From the NCBI GenBank assembly GCA_014379795.1, contig JACMLC010000569.1:1-5444 (forward strand): DNA of 5,444 nt, given 5' to 3'. The DNA comes from Pyrinomonadaceae bacterium (GTDB lineage: Bacteria; Acidobacteriota; Blastocatellia; Pyrinomonadales; Pyrinomonadaceae). The notes under the pieces are model-generated. The model did no database searches. It was not told the origin of the DNA and saw nothing but the letters and a program-made list of their open reading frames with translations. This document shows positions 1 to 5,444 of this stretch, in pieces. The stretch's first letter is position 1. Each line of letters opens with the position of its first letter. Made by a program: the position numbers and the translations under genes.

Positions 1-854
1 CCGAGCAGGCGCGGGCGGCCAGCGGGACGCAGAGGCCGCTCGCGCCACTCGCTCTCGCGGCACGCGAGCGCGACCAGCTTTGAAGCATCCGGCGACCAGG
101 CAAGGTAAAAGTAGATAAGCCCTTCGCGCGTCGTCAGCGGCTTGAGGTCAAAGCCGTCGCGGTTGCAGATGTAAACCTGCTCCGTGTTGAAAAGCGTCAG
201 GTCGGAAGTTACCGGCACAGACGGAGTGGGTGACGCTGACGCGATGCCCGGAATGCTTTCCGGCAGAACATCTTCGAGCGGCGTTGGCGAAGGCTGCGGC
301 GTCGCGCTTTTGTAACCGATAAAGGCCGCGTAATTGCCATCGGGCGACCACGCGACCGCAGGAGCAAAGACAACCGCGAGTCCTTTCGGCGTGATGTTGC
401 GCAGAAAGACTCCGCTGGCTTCGTACAAGTCTAGACGGTACTCAGTCGGCTGGTCTTCGCCCGTCGCATAAATCGCCAGCGCACGTTGACGGTCTGGCGA
501 CAGCACTGTCCGCAAGAGAGCTTCATCCACACGCCGCGTGTCGAAATCGCTCTGGATGGCCGGAAGCTTCGCGTTCACATCTTCAGATGACGCAGCGCTT
601 GGCGGAGCATCCGTATCCGCCGTGAAATGATAAGCCAGACGCTGCGCTGGCACATCGCGCAAAGTGCGCGGGCGCACTCCTTGCTTGCTCCCGCTCTGCC
701 GCCGACATCCCGCGCCCATCCAAGCTATCGCGACAACTATCAGCACAAGCGCGCACACGCGCAGGCGCGGCGAATCGCAGACGCGATGAGGGCGCCCACA
801 ATTCAAAGTCGTCGCGCCTTCTTTTCTCAAAACAGTTTCGGCTGGATAAATCAT
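1..854 (-). CDS. Probable exported lipoprotein with WSPDG (PD40/TolB-like) propeller motifs, C-terminus outside the window
   Basis: The reading frame is open from the ATG at 854 to the left edge (284 codons), and the stop lies outside the window. Near the N-terminus there are arginines, then a hydrophobic run (CALVLIVVAIAW) and MGAGC, which resembles a signal peptide II with a weak lipobox; the candidate lipidated Cys is residue 50 from the ATG. Two propeller motifs follow, AWSPDGNYAAF (near residue 169) and AWSPDASKLVAL (near 253), typical of TolB/PD40-type beta-propeller blades. A Pro/Ser/Thr-rich stretch (about 185-218, with PSPTP and SPTPS) separates them. The TTG at 806 is an alternative start with a Shine-Dalgarno-like AGAAGG before it; it puts the Cys at residue 34 and fits the promoter better. 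The gene is divergent from the WG-repeat gene. An envelope role is inferred; no ligand or enzymatic function can be read. The frame is well supported by the motifs, the start is not. Confidence 0.72.
   Translation of the reverse strand, partial: MIYPAETVLRKEGATTLNCGRPHRVCDSPRLRVCALVLIVVAIAWMGAGCRRQSGSKQGVRPRTLRDVPAQRLAYHFTADTDAPPSAASSEDVNAKLPAIQSDFDTRRVDEALLRTVLSPDRQRALAIYATGEDQPTEYRLDLYEASGVFLRNITPKGLAVVFAPAVAWSPDGNYAAFIGYKSATPQPSPTPLEDVLPESIPGIASASPTPSVPVTSDLTLFNTEQVYICNRDGFDLKPLTTREGLIYFYLAWSPDASKLVALACRESEWRERPLRPAGRPRLL
817..822 (-). promoter_or_regulatory. Possible ribosome binding site for a TTG start at 806
   Basis: The minus strand reads AGAAGG at 822-817, 10 bases before the in-frame TTG at 806. 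The ATG at 854 has no purine-rich site before it. This site decides between the two starts of the lipoprotein gene and favours the shorter protein, whose signal sequence has a more usual length. Confidence 0.4.
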
Positions 855-865
855 TTGAGCGGGTG

Positions 866-895
866 ATGATAGGAAGCCGCACCCGCAATTGTCAA
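866..895 (-). promoter_or_regulatory. Sigma70-type promoter for the leftward lipoprotein gene
   Basis: Read on the minus strand, TTGACA (895-890, a perfect -35 match) is followed after 18 bases by TATCAT (871-866, five of six matches to the -10 consensus). Transcription would start near 859. That leaves only about 5 bases before the ATG at 854 but about 53 bases before the TTG at 806. The prediction comes from sequence match only. Confidence 0.55.
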
Positions 896-995
896 CGAGT
901 TGCAGATAAATGCTGCTGTACTGAACATCAATTTTAAAGTAGCCTGAGCGGTGTCGGACTGCTCTTCGCTTGTGTTCAGCTTGTCAAAACTCATC

Positions 996-1001
996 AAGGA
1001 G
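996..1001 (+). promoter_or_regulatory. Ribosome binding site of the WG-repeat gene
   Basis: AAGGAG lies 5 bases before the ATG at 1007, a near-perfect Shine-Dalgarno sequence at normal spacing. It fixes this start. I found no convincing -35/-10 pair for the plus strand between 872 and 995; TTTTAAAG at 932-939 is AT-rich but has no matching -35 box. Confidence 0.75.
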
Positions 1002-1006
1002 CGCTT

Positions 1007-2458
1007 ATGTTGAATCTCAGCCGCATTCGTATTCGTCGCATAGCTTTAATCGTGTCGTTAAGCGCGGTCATGCTCATCTCGCCTCAGCTTGAACTGCTGG
1101 CACAGCAACAGGGCGGGCAGGCGGTGGCAGTGCTTATCCCTTATCGTCAAGGCGACAAGTGGGGCTATAGCGACGCGCGGAAAAAGCTCGTCATCCCGCC
1201 CGTGTATGGTGATGCGCAGCCGTTTGAAGGAGATTTGGCGCGCGTCAAGGCGGACGGCGGCGAAGGCTTCATAGACCTCAGCGGCAAGCTGGTCGTGCCG
1301 TTCAAATATGATCAGGTGCGCGCGTTCTCAAACGGGCTGGCGGTCGTGAAGCTCAAAGGCAAGCATGGTTTTATAGACAAGACAGGTAAGGAAGTAATCC
1401 CGCTCAAATACGACGAGGCGGAAACCTTTTCCGAAGGGCTGGCGGAAATCGTCGTGGATCGCAGACACGGCTTCATTGACACGAGCGGCAAAGAAGTAAT
1501 CCCGCCCATCCACATTGATGCCGAAGCTTTTGCCGAAGGTCTAACTCCGGTTTTAGTGGTGGAAGGTAACAGGTACTGGAGAATCTTCATTGATAAAAAT
1601 GGTAAAGAGATTATAGGAAAGCTTCCAGATGACAGTATTGGCTCTTTCTCCGAAGGCTTAGCCGCGCTGGCAAACTATTCCGGCACTTGGAGATATATAG
1701 ACAAAACCGGCAAAGAAATTTTGAATCTCGGTGCGCGCTACCTTCAGGCCAGAAAGTTTTCCGGTGGGCTAGCGGTCGTCAAGTCGGAAGACGGCAAGCA
1801 CGGCTTTATTGATAAGACCGGCAAGCTTGTCATTCCAGTTAAATATGATGAAGCCGAAACTTTTGTCGAAGGGCTGGCACTTGTGAAGTCCGGCGATAAG
1901 TTCGGCTTTATTGACCGCAACGGCGTCGAAGTCGTCCCGCCCGAATACGATTTCGCCCAGCCGTTTTCAGACGGCATGGCTGCGGTCTTATTGAATAACA
2001 AGTGGGGCTATGTCGGCAAAGATGGAAAAGTTGCTATTCCCCTCACGCTTGACGGCGTAGACCCGTTCGCGCAAGGGCTGGCTTCCGTGTTTGGGGGCGG
2101 CAAACTGATGTACATCGACAAAAGCGGGAAAGAAGTTTTCGAGTCGGACTATGACGAGAACGCTCCCTTCTCCGAAGGCTTAGCCCGCGCACGGCTCAGC
2201 GTCAGGTGGGGCTGCATTGATACCAGCGGAAAGATAGTCGTCCCATTCAAATATGATTACATTGAAAGATTCTCCGAAGGTCTGGCGGCGGTCGTCAGGT
2301 TCAACATGTGGGGCTTTGTGAATCGGAGCGGCCAGTTGGTTGTCCCGCTCAAATACGATTATGTTGAAGCGTTTTCTAACGGCTTGGCTCTGGTCCGGCT
2401 TGTAGATTTCGAAATAGGCTACGTTGGGCGCGACGGCACGGAATATTTTGAGCCTTGA
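1007..2458 (+). CDS. Secreted WG-repeat (KWG) protein
   Basis: The product has 483 residues. The N-terminus is basic (RIRIRRI) followed by a hydrophobic segment (about 12-25) and a possible signal cleavage after LLA (residue 32), so export by Sec is likely. From about residue 50 to the end the protein is a chain of WG repeats of the form [W/H]GFID..GKEVIP.KYD.A..FSEGLA.V; WG or its equivalent falls at 13 places (52, 86, 120, 154, about 192, 228, 265, 299, 333, 367, 401, 435, 470). Most repeats are exactly 34 residues; those between 155 and 266 are 36 to 38. The family is widespread in bacteria, is thought to form beta-rich repeat structures, and has no general enzymatic function; a binding or scaffold role is inferred. 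No catalytic motif, anchor or C-terminal sorting signal is visible. The dioxygenase gene begins 25 bases after the stop and may share the transcript. Confidence 0.93.
   Translation: MLNLSRIRIRRIALIVSLSAVMLISPQLELLAQQQGGQAVAVLIPYRQGDKWGYSDARKKLVIPPVYGDAQPFEGDLARVKADGGEGFIDLSGKLVVPFKYDQVRAFSNGLAVVKLKGKHGFIDKTGKEVIPLKYDEAETFSEGLAEIVVDRRHGFIDTSGKEVIPPIHIDAEAFAEGLTPVLVVEGNRYWRIFIDKNGKEIIGKLPDDSIGSFSEGLAALANYSGTWRYIDKTGKEILNLGARYLQARKFSGGLAVVKSEDGKHGFIDKTGKLVIPVKYDEAETFVEGLALVKSGDKFGFIDRNGVEVVPPEYDFAQPFSDGMAAVLLNNKWGYVGKDGKVAIPLTLDGVDPFAQGLASVFGGGKLMYIDKSGKEVFESDYDENAPFSEGLARARLSVRWGCIDTSGKIVVPFKYDYIERFSEGLAAVVRFNMWGFVNRSGQLVVPLKYDYVEAFSNGLALVRLVDFEIGYVGRDGTEYFEP
1154..2455 (+). repeat. Tandem WG repeats, 34-residue period (102 bases)
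   Basis: Twelve full units and one partial unit. At DNA level the units have diverged, mostly at silent positions: GKHGFIDKTGK is encoded near 1360 and again near 1795 with different codons. The duplications are therefore old and held together by protein-level selection. The register is broken between about 1469 and 1804. Confidence 0.88.
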
Positions 2459-2483
2459 AGAATGATAAAGAGCAAAACCTGAT

Positions 2484-3263
2484 ATGACTAACCTGATGCC
2501 CGCCATTTTTTTCGGACACGGTAATCCGATGAACGCATTGTTGAAGAATGCTTACACGGAGGCGTGGAGAAATATCGGAACTCAGATGCCGCGCCCGAAA
2601 GCTATCCTTGCCATCTCTGCGCACTGGTATTTACCTGCGACGCTTGTGACGGCTGAGAGCGCGCCGCGAACCATACATGATTTCGGCGGCTTTCCGCCGG
2701 AGCTACACCGTGTCGAATATCCTGCGCCCGGTAGTCCCGAACTGGCAAAGCGTGTGCAAGCTCTGCTGGCTCCGGTCGCAGTGGAGCTTGACGAGAGTTG
2801 GGGACTCGATCATGGAACATGGTCTGTGCTGTGCCATGTCTTTCCGCAAGCGGATATTCCGGTCGTGCAGCTCAGTATAGACGAGACGCAGCCCCCGGAT
2901 TTTCACTACGAAATGGGAAAGCGGCTCGCGCCCCTGCGTGACGAAGGCGTTTTAATCCTCGGCAGCGGCAACCTCGTTCACAACCTGCACACTTACGCAT
3001 GGGGCAGCCATCGTGTTGAGCCTTTCGATTGGGCTGTCCGTTTTGAAGAACAGGCGCGCACTCTTTTGCTTGACGGCAACCATGCTCCGCTCATCGCTTA
3101 CGAAGCTTTAGGCCGCGATGCGATGTTGTCCGTCCCGACGCCGGAGCATTACTTGCCACTGCTGTATGTGATTGCCGCGCGCAGAGAAGGCGAGCAGATC
3201 AGCTTTCCGGTTGAAGGAGTAGACGGCGGCTCAGTCTCCATGCTCACAATCCAGATCGGCTGA
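2484..3263 (+). CDS. ygiD: Extradiol ring-cleavage dioxygenase, 4,5-DOPA dioxygenase (YgiD) family
   Basis: The protein has 259 residues and can be matched from memory with E. coli YgiD along its whole length: MPAIFFGHGNPMN, ISAHWY, TIHDFGGFP, YPAPGSPELA, GLDHGTW, IPVVQLSID, SGNLVHNL, TPEHYLPLLYV and a closing SMLTIQIG. The family is a single-domain LigB-type (class III) extradiol dioxygenase that opens catechol rings such as DOPA with O2. The expected metal-site histidines are present: His12, His47, His166 and His222; His110 in GLDHG is a further conserved candidate. It is cytosolic, with no signal peptide. The start at 2484 has only a weak AAAGAG 11 bases upstream; ATG 2496 (Met5, in MPAIFF) is an alternative and aligns with the family core. 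It follows the WG-repeat gene by 25 bases. The natural substrate is unknown; activity on DOPA is a family property, and no pigment genes are nearby. Confidence 0.95.
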   Translation: MTNLMPAIFFGHGNPMNALLKNAYTEAWRNIGTQMPRPKAILAISAHWYLPATLVTAESAPRTIHDFGGFPPELHRVEYPAPGSPELAKRVQALLAPVAVELDESWGLDHGTWSVLCHVFPQADIPVVQLSIDETQPPDFHYEMGKRLAPLRDEGVLILGSGNLVHNLHTYAWGSHRVEPFDWAVRFEEQARTLLLDGNHAPLIAYEALGRDAMLSVPTPEHYLPLLYVIAARREGEQISFPVEGVDGGSVSMLTIQIG

Positions 3264-3386
3264 CTCCGCCGCGCGACGAAACGAGTCATCCACGAAGACA
3301 CACAAAAGCTGGCGCATATCACAAACGCTATCTCTTCTTCCTATGCTTTTATAACGCGAGGCGTGGCGTAAGCGGAACGAGCAGAG
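3264..3386 (+). other. Gene-free stretch after the dioxygenase gene
   Basis: No coding potential is visible. TGACTC (3261-3266, including the stop) can pair with GAGTCA (3283-3288), but no T-run follows, so it is not a convincing terminator. CCACGAAGACAC at 3290-3301 resembles short repeats seen after genes in other environmental bacteria. From 3309 to 3386 nothing stands out. Confidence 0.5.
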
Positions 3387-3603
3387 AAGCCGGCGCGAGC
3401 TGGCGACAGCATGTAGCCCCATGCGACAGCATGGGGAAACCGCCGCCAGAGATAGCTGAGCCTGCGCGAGCAGGCGGCAGAGGCGATTGGAGTCATCATG
3501 CGGTAGTCACCTGTCGCCTGCTCACGCAGGCTCTAACATCTAATTGCCGCATGACCCCGCGCTGACGCGCGGGGCTACATGCTCTCGCCTGCTTCGCAGG
3601 CTT
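3387..3603. repeat. Palindromic intergenic element, REP/BIME- or MITE-like
   Basis: The ends form an imperfect inverted repeat: 3387-3420 against 3571-3603, 29 of 34 columns identical by hand, including a perfect 13-base core AGCATGTAGCCCC. A second inverted pair lies inside: 3458-3480 against 3511-3533, 21 of 23 identical. Each arm carries a GC-rich hairpin: 3389-3404 and 3460-3475 (both with GCGA loops), 3516-3531 (TCAC loop) and 3587-3601 (TTC loop). Two further hairpins are CCCCATG/CATGGGG (3417-3436) and CCCCGCGC/GCGCGGGG (3555-3574). The layout looks like two head-to-head pairs of one repeat unit. No transposase gene and no clear target-site duplication are seen. Mobility is inferred; the inverted repeats are directly visible. 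Confidence 0.7.
3403..3433 (+). repeat. Short direct repeat GCGACAGCATG, two copies 20 bases apart
   Basis: GCGACAGCATG occurs at 3403-3413 and again at 3423-3433. The second copy sits in the loop and right arm of the CCCCATG/CATGGGG hairpin. The pattern suggests a small internal duplication in the left arm, because the right arm (3555-3582) has a different GC-rich stem at this place. Confidence 0.65.
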
Positions 3604-3669
3604 ATTAAGTTGCTTATCTCGAACTCACGTTTTTATAGATGATTTCGCGCTTCACGTTACTCCGCAACA

Positions 3670-3709
3670 AGAAAACGTCACGCCCTTTAAGTCGAGCGTG
3701 ACGTTTTCT
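3670..3709. terminator. Bidirectional hairpin terminator between convergent genes
   Basis: A perfect 14-base stem pairs 3670-3683 (AGAAAACGTCACGC) with 3696-3709 (GCGTGACGTTTTCT) around a 12-base loop. TTTT runs lie inside the stem and just after it on the plus strand (3711-3714), and the minus-strand transcript ends in TTTTCTTGTT. It lies 29 bases beyond the stop codon of the delta-60 gene and is the only strong terminator for the two plus-strand genes, so it probably serves both directions. Confidence 0.85.
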
Positions 3710-3737
3710 GTTTTAACTCGCCTAACAGCGGAAAGCT

Positions 3738-5444
3738 TTAGCGAGCCGCGACGGGCAGATCGTCGCTTGCGCCCCATTGAACTGTGCGTGTGCCTCCCGC
3801 GCTGTTCGAGATGTACCACGCGCCGCTGCGGAAGACCGCGAGGTCGTTTTTACCGTCACCGTCGTAATCGCCCGCGACCGGCTGGTCTGTTGAAAGACCG
3901 AACTGAGCGGCGCGCAGGCCGGCGGTTGATTGCTGCAAGTACCATGTGCCTGTCGAGGGGCGAAACACCGCTAGGTCGGCTTTGCCGTCGCCGTCATAGT
4001 CTCCTTGCACGGGCACGTCTCCCTCTTGACCGAACTGCTGCGCGCCGTAATTGTTCGCCGGGTCTGGCGAGGTGTACCACGTCGCGTTTGACGGGCGGAA
4101 GACAGCGAATTCCGTCGTGCCGTCGCCGTTATAATCGGCAGGGACGGGCAGGTCGCCTTCCGTGCCCAACTCGACCGCTTGCAGCGCGCCGTTCGAACTG
4201 TTGGAAACATACCAGTAACCATTCGAGGGACGAAAGACAGCGATGTCCGCTTTGTTATCGCCGTCGTAATCGCCTGTCACAGGGATGTCGTCTGCAAGCC
4301 CGAACTGCTGTGCAAAGATCGTGTTGTTCGAGCTGCGGGAAATGTACCAGACGCCGCTGCGGAAAACCGCAAAGTCGGTTTGGCCGTCGCCGTCGTAATC
4401 GGCAGGGACTATCCGGTCGCCCGCCGTACCGAACGAGACGCTCTTGGGGCTGGCGCAGGTGCTGTTGATGTACCAGTTGCCGGAGCCGGCGCGATAGACG
4501 GCAACATCACTTCTGCCGTCGCCGTCAAAATCAATGCTCGTCGGCGAAGCAGAGCTGCCGCGCGGCATGTAGCGCAAGACCGCTACATCGTCATTGGAGA
4601 CGCCCTGCTGCGTGTGCCCTGCGGCGATGACTTTACCGTCCGGCTGCACCGCAACGCCGTATGCAAAGTCAGAGCCGTTGGCGGCGGCAATTGCGGTAAT
4701 AATCTTGCCGCAGCTTCCAAAGGAAGTATCGAGCGAGCCGTCCGCGTTGTAGCGTGCGAGCGCGAAATCCGGATTGATGTTGGTCATTCCAGTGCGCGCA
4801 AAACCGGCAGCCACGATTTTGTTATCCGGCTGAAGGGCAAGCGCGTGAATCTGGTCTTCATAAGCGCCGATGGCCGTCAAGGCTCTGCCGTTGGTGCCAA
4901 AGGTAGTATCAACCGCGCCGTTATCGTTATAACGCACCAGCGTAAAATCGTGATAAGGCCACGGGCGCATGCTGATGCCGCCGGCGACGATTTTGGATAG
5001 CCCGTCAATCTCCTGAATCACCACGTCGCGTGCAGCGTCTACCGCGCTGATGTTGGTGGTCACTTTTCCGTCCGTGTCGAACGTCACGTCGAGCGTGCCG
5101 TCTGTGTTGTAACGCGCTAAGGCAAAGTCGTCATTAAACGAACCGCCGCCAAGGTCGCTCCGGCTCATTCCGGCCACGACGATCTTGTTATTGCTGCGCT
5201 GAATCGCCACGCCGTTTGCCGTGTCAACGCTGCTGCGGATCGAAGTGATGACGATACCGTCTGTATCAAAGGTCGAATCGAGCGTGCCGTCCGGCTTGTA
5301 ACGAACGACCGCAAAGTCGTTGCCAGTTGAGCCGACGACGACGATTCTTTCTTCGCTGTTGATAGTCTGTATCTCTATGGCGTTGGCCGTGTCGCTGACG
5401 CCCGCCGCGCCGACCGGCGTGTTGGCCGAACCATTCGTGCCAAA
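3738..5444 (-). CDS. Large delta-60 repeat plus FG-GAP/VCBS repeat protein, N-terminus outside the window
   Basis: The frame is open from the right edge to TAA at 3740-3738, giving the last 568 residues; the start and any signal peptide lie outside. Residues 1 to about 298 hold five delta-60 repeats (58-63 residues each, FGTNG..., IQ.DNKIVAAG, DFALARYN.DGTLD.T), a predicted beta-propeller family of unknown function. After a short Ser/Pro linker (SSASPT), residues 305-568 hold six FG-GAP/VCBS repeats of 43-45 residues beginning D(Y/F)DGDG..D.AVFR and containing WY. The DxDGDG loops match calcium-binding loops of integrin-type propellers. The protein stops right after the sixth repeat (LPVAAR), with no sorting or anchor domain. 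It is probably secreted or surface-exposed, which is inference. It is convergent with the dioxygenase gene and has a hairpin terminator 29 bases after its stop. An internal GTG at 5210 is not the start, because the repeats continue upstream of it. Confidence 0.93.
   Translation of the reverse strand, partial: FGTNGSANTPVGAAGVSDTANAIEIQTINSEERIVVVGSTGNDFAVVRYKPDGTLDSTFDTDGIVITSIRSSVDTANGVAIQRSNNKIVVAGMSRSDLGGGSFNDDFALARYNTDGTLDVTFDTDGKVTTNISAVDAARDVVIQEIDGLSKIVAGGISMRPWPYHDFTLVRYNDNGAVDTTFGTNGRALTAIGAYEDQIHALALQPDNKIVAAGFARTGMTNINPDFALARYNADGSLDTSFGSCGKIITAIAAANGSDFAYGVAVQPDGKVIAAGHTQQGVSNDDVAVLRYMPRGSSASPTSIDFDGDGRSDVAVYRAGSGNWYINSTCASPKSVSFGTAGDRIVPADYDGDGQTDFAVFRSGVWYISRSSNNTIFAQQFGLADDIPVTGDYDGDNKADIAVFRPSNGYWYVSNSSNGALQAVELGTEGDLPVPADYNGDGTTEFAVFRPSNATWYTSPDPANNYGAQQFGQEGDVPVQGDYDGDGKADLAVFRPSTGTWYLQQSTAGLRAAQFGLSTDQPVAGDYDGDGKNDLAVFRSGAWYISNSAGGTRTVQWGASDDLPVAAR
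3741..4532 (-). repeat. Six FG-GAP/VCBS repeats, 43-45 residues each
   Basis: Units begin at 4532, 4400, 4271, 4136, 4001 and 3869. Each carries D-x-(D/N)-G-D-x-x-x-(D/E), AV(F/Y)R, a W-Y pair and a closing FG..GD.PV. The fourth unit has DYNGDGTTEF and the third DYDGDN, both conservative changes in the metal loop. On the plus strand the repeats show as recurring GCCGTCGCCGTCGTAATC-like tracts about 130-135 bases apart. Confidence 0.92.
4551..5444 (-). repeat. Five delta-60 repeats
   Basis: Units begin at 5444, 5270, 5081, 4901 and 4721, each with F(G/D)(T/S)(N/D/C)G. The consensus then runs through an IQ/LQPDNKIVAAG strand and DFALARYN.DG.LDT. Lengths are 58, 63, 60 and 60 residues, and the last unit ends near 4551. 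The fifth unit is atypical: FGSCG replaces FGTNG, and its end (VLRYMPRGSS) lacks the LDTT motif where the FG-GAP part takes over. More units are likely beyond the edge. Confidence 0.9.

Noticed and set aside
627..866. Plus-strand and second minus-strand open frames at 583-888
   Set aside because: The minus frame that continues into the WSPDG motifs covers this region and contains the signal sequence. The alternatives are Arg- and Ser-rich with no recognisable features.
921..979. Inverted pair CTGAACA (921-927) and TGTTCAG (973-979) in the divergent intergenic region, a possible operator
   Set aside because: Seven bases at 45-base spacing can easily occur by chance, and the pair does not frame a recognisable plus-strand promoter.
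2484..3263. Idea that the dioxygenase belongs to a betalain-like pigment or natural-product cluster
   Set aside because: No tyrosinase, glycosyltransferase or other biosynthetic gene is in the window; the neighbours are repeat proteins.
3304..3350. AAAAGC (3304-3309) and GCTTTT (3345-3350) as a terminator for the dioxygenase gene
   Set aside because: The stem is only 6 bases, AT-rich, with a loop of 35 bases; the 14-base stem at 3670-3709 is far stronger.
3231..3422. Minus-strand open frame of 63 residues after the dioxygenase gene
   Set aside because: It overlaps the end of the dioxygenase gene and runs into the palindromic element. No ribosome binding site or protein motif supports it.
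3741..4532. Regularly spaced DNA repeats about 130-135 bases apart, which could suggest a CRISPR-like or satellite array
   Set aside because: The spacing matches the 43-45 residue FG-GAP repeat, similarity follows the codons, and the intervals are coding sequence rather than spacers.
3698..5000. Long plus-strand open frames (3698-4468 and 4179-5000) opposite the delta-60/FG-GAP gene
   Set aside because: They are antisense to a frame with clear repeat motifs. Their translations are rich in Arg and Cys or of low complexity and show no family motif; repeated GC-rich codons on the other strand explain the lack of stops.

Overview
The window reads as chromosomal DNA of a free-living, moderately GC-rich Gram-negative bacterium. 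The best guess is an Acidobacteriota of the Blastocatellia type. That rests on remembered family habits: FG-GAP repeats of the form DYDGDGKADxAVFRPS..WY joined to delta-60 repeats, long WG-repeat proteins, and SPTPSP linkers in WSPDG propeller lipoproteins. No marker gene is present, so the assignment is inference.

Layout, left to right. (1) Bases 1-854, minus strand: the N-terminal part of a probable exported lipoprotein with WSPDG (PD40/TolB-like) propeller motifs; its C-terminus lies beyond the left edge. (2) Bases 855-1006: a divergent intergenic region with a near-consensus sigma70-type promoter for the minus-strand gene and a good ribosome binding site for the plus-strand gene. (3) Bases 1007-2458, plus strand: a 483-residue secreted WG-repeat protein with 13 WG positions. 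(4) Bases 2484-3263, plus strand, 25 bases further on: a complete YgiD-type extradiol dioxygenase, the only enzyme that can be named firmly. (5) Bases 3264-3737: a 474-base gene-free stretch holding a cluster of hairpins bounded by inverted repeats (3387-3603, REP/BIME- or MITE-like), then a strong hairpin terminator (3670-3709) usable in both directions. (6) Bases 3738-5444, minus strand: the C-terminal 568 residues of a large repeat protein with five delta-60 repeats followed by six calcium-type FG-GAP/VCBS repeats; its start lies beyond the right edge.

Three of the four genes encode repeat proteins that look exported, so the theme is envelope or extracellular scaffold proteins. Only the WG-repeat gene and the dioxygenase gene are placed to share a transcript, and nothing shows that they share a pathway. 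I do not see a new multi-gene system. The points most worth a second look are the palindromic intergenic element, the delta-60/FG-GAP chimera, the out-of-register AT-rich centre of the WG protein, and the start codon of the lipoprotein gene.
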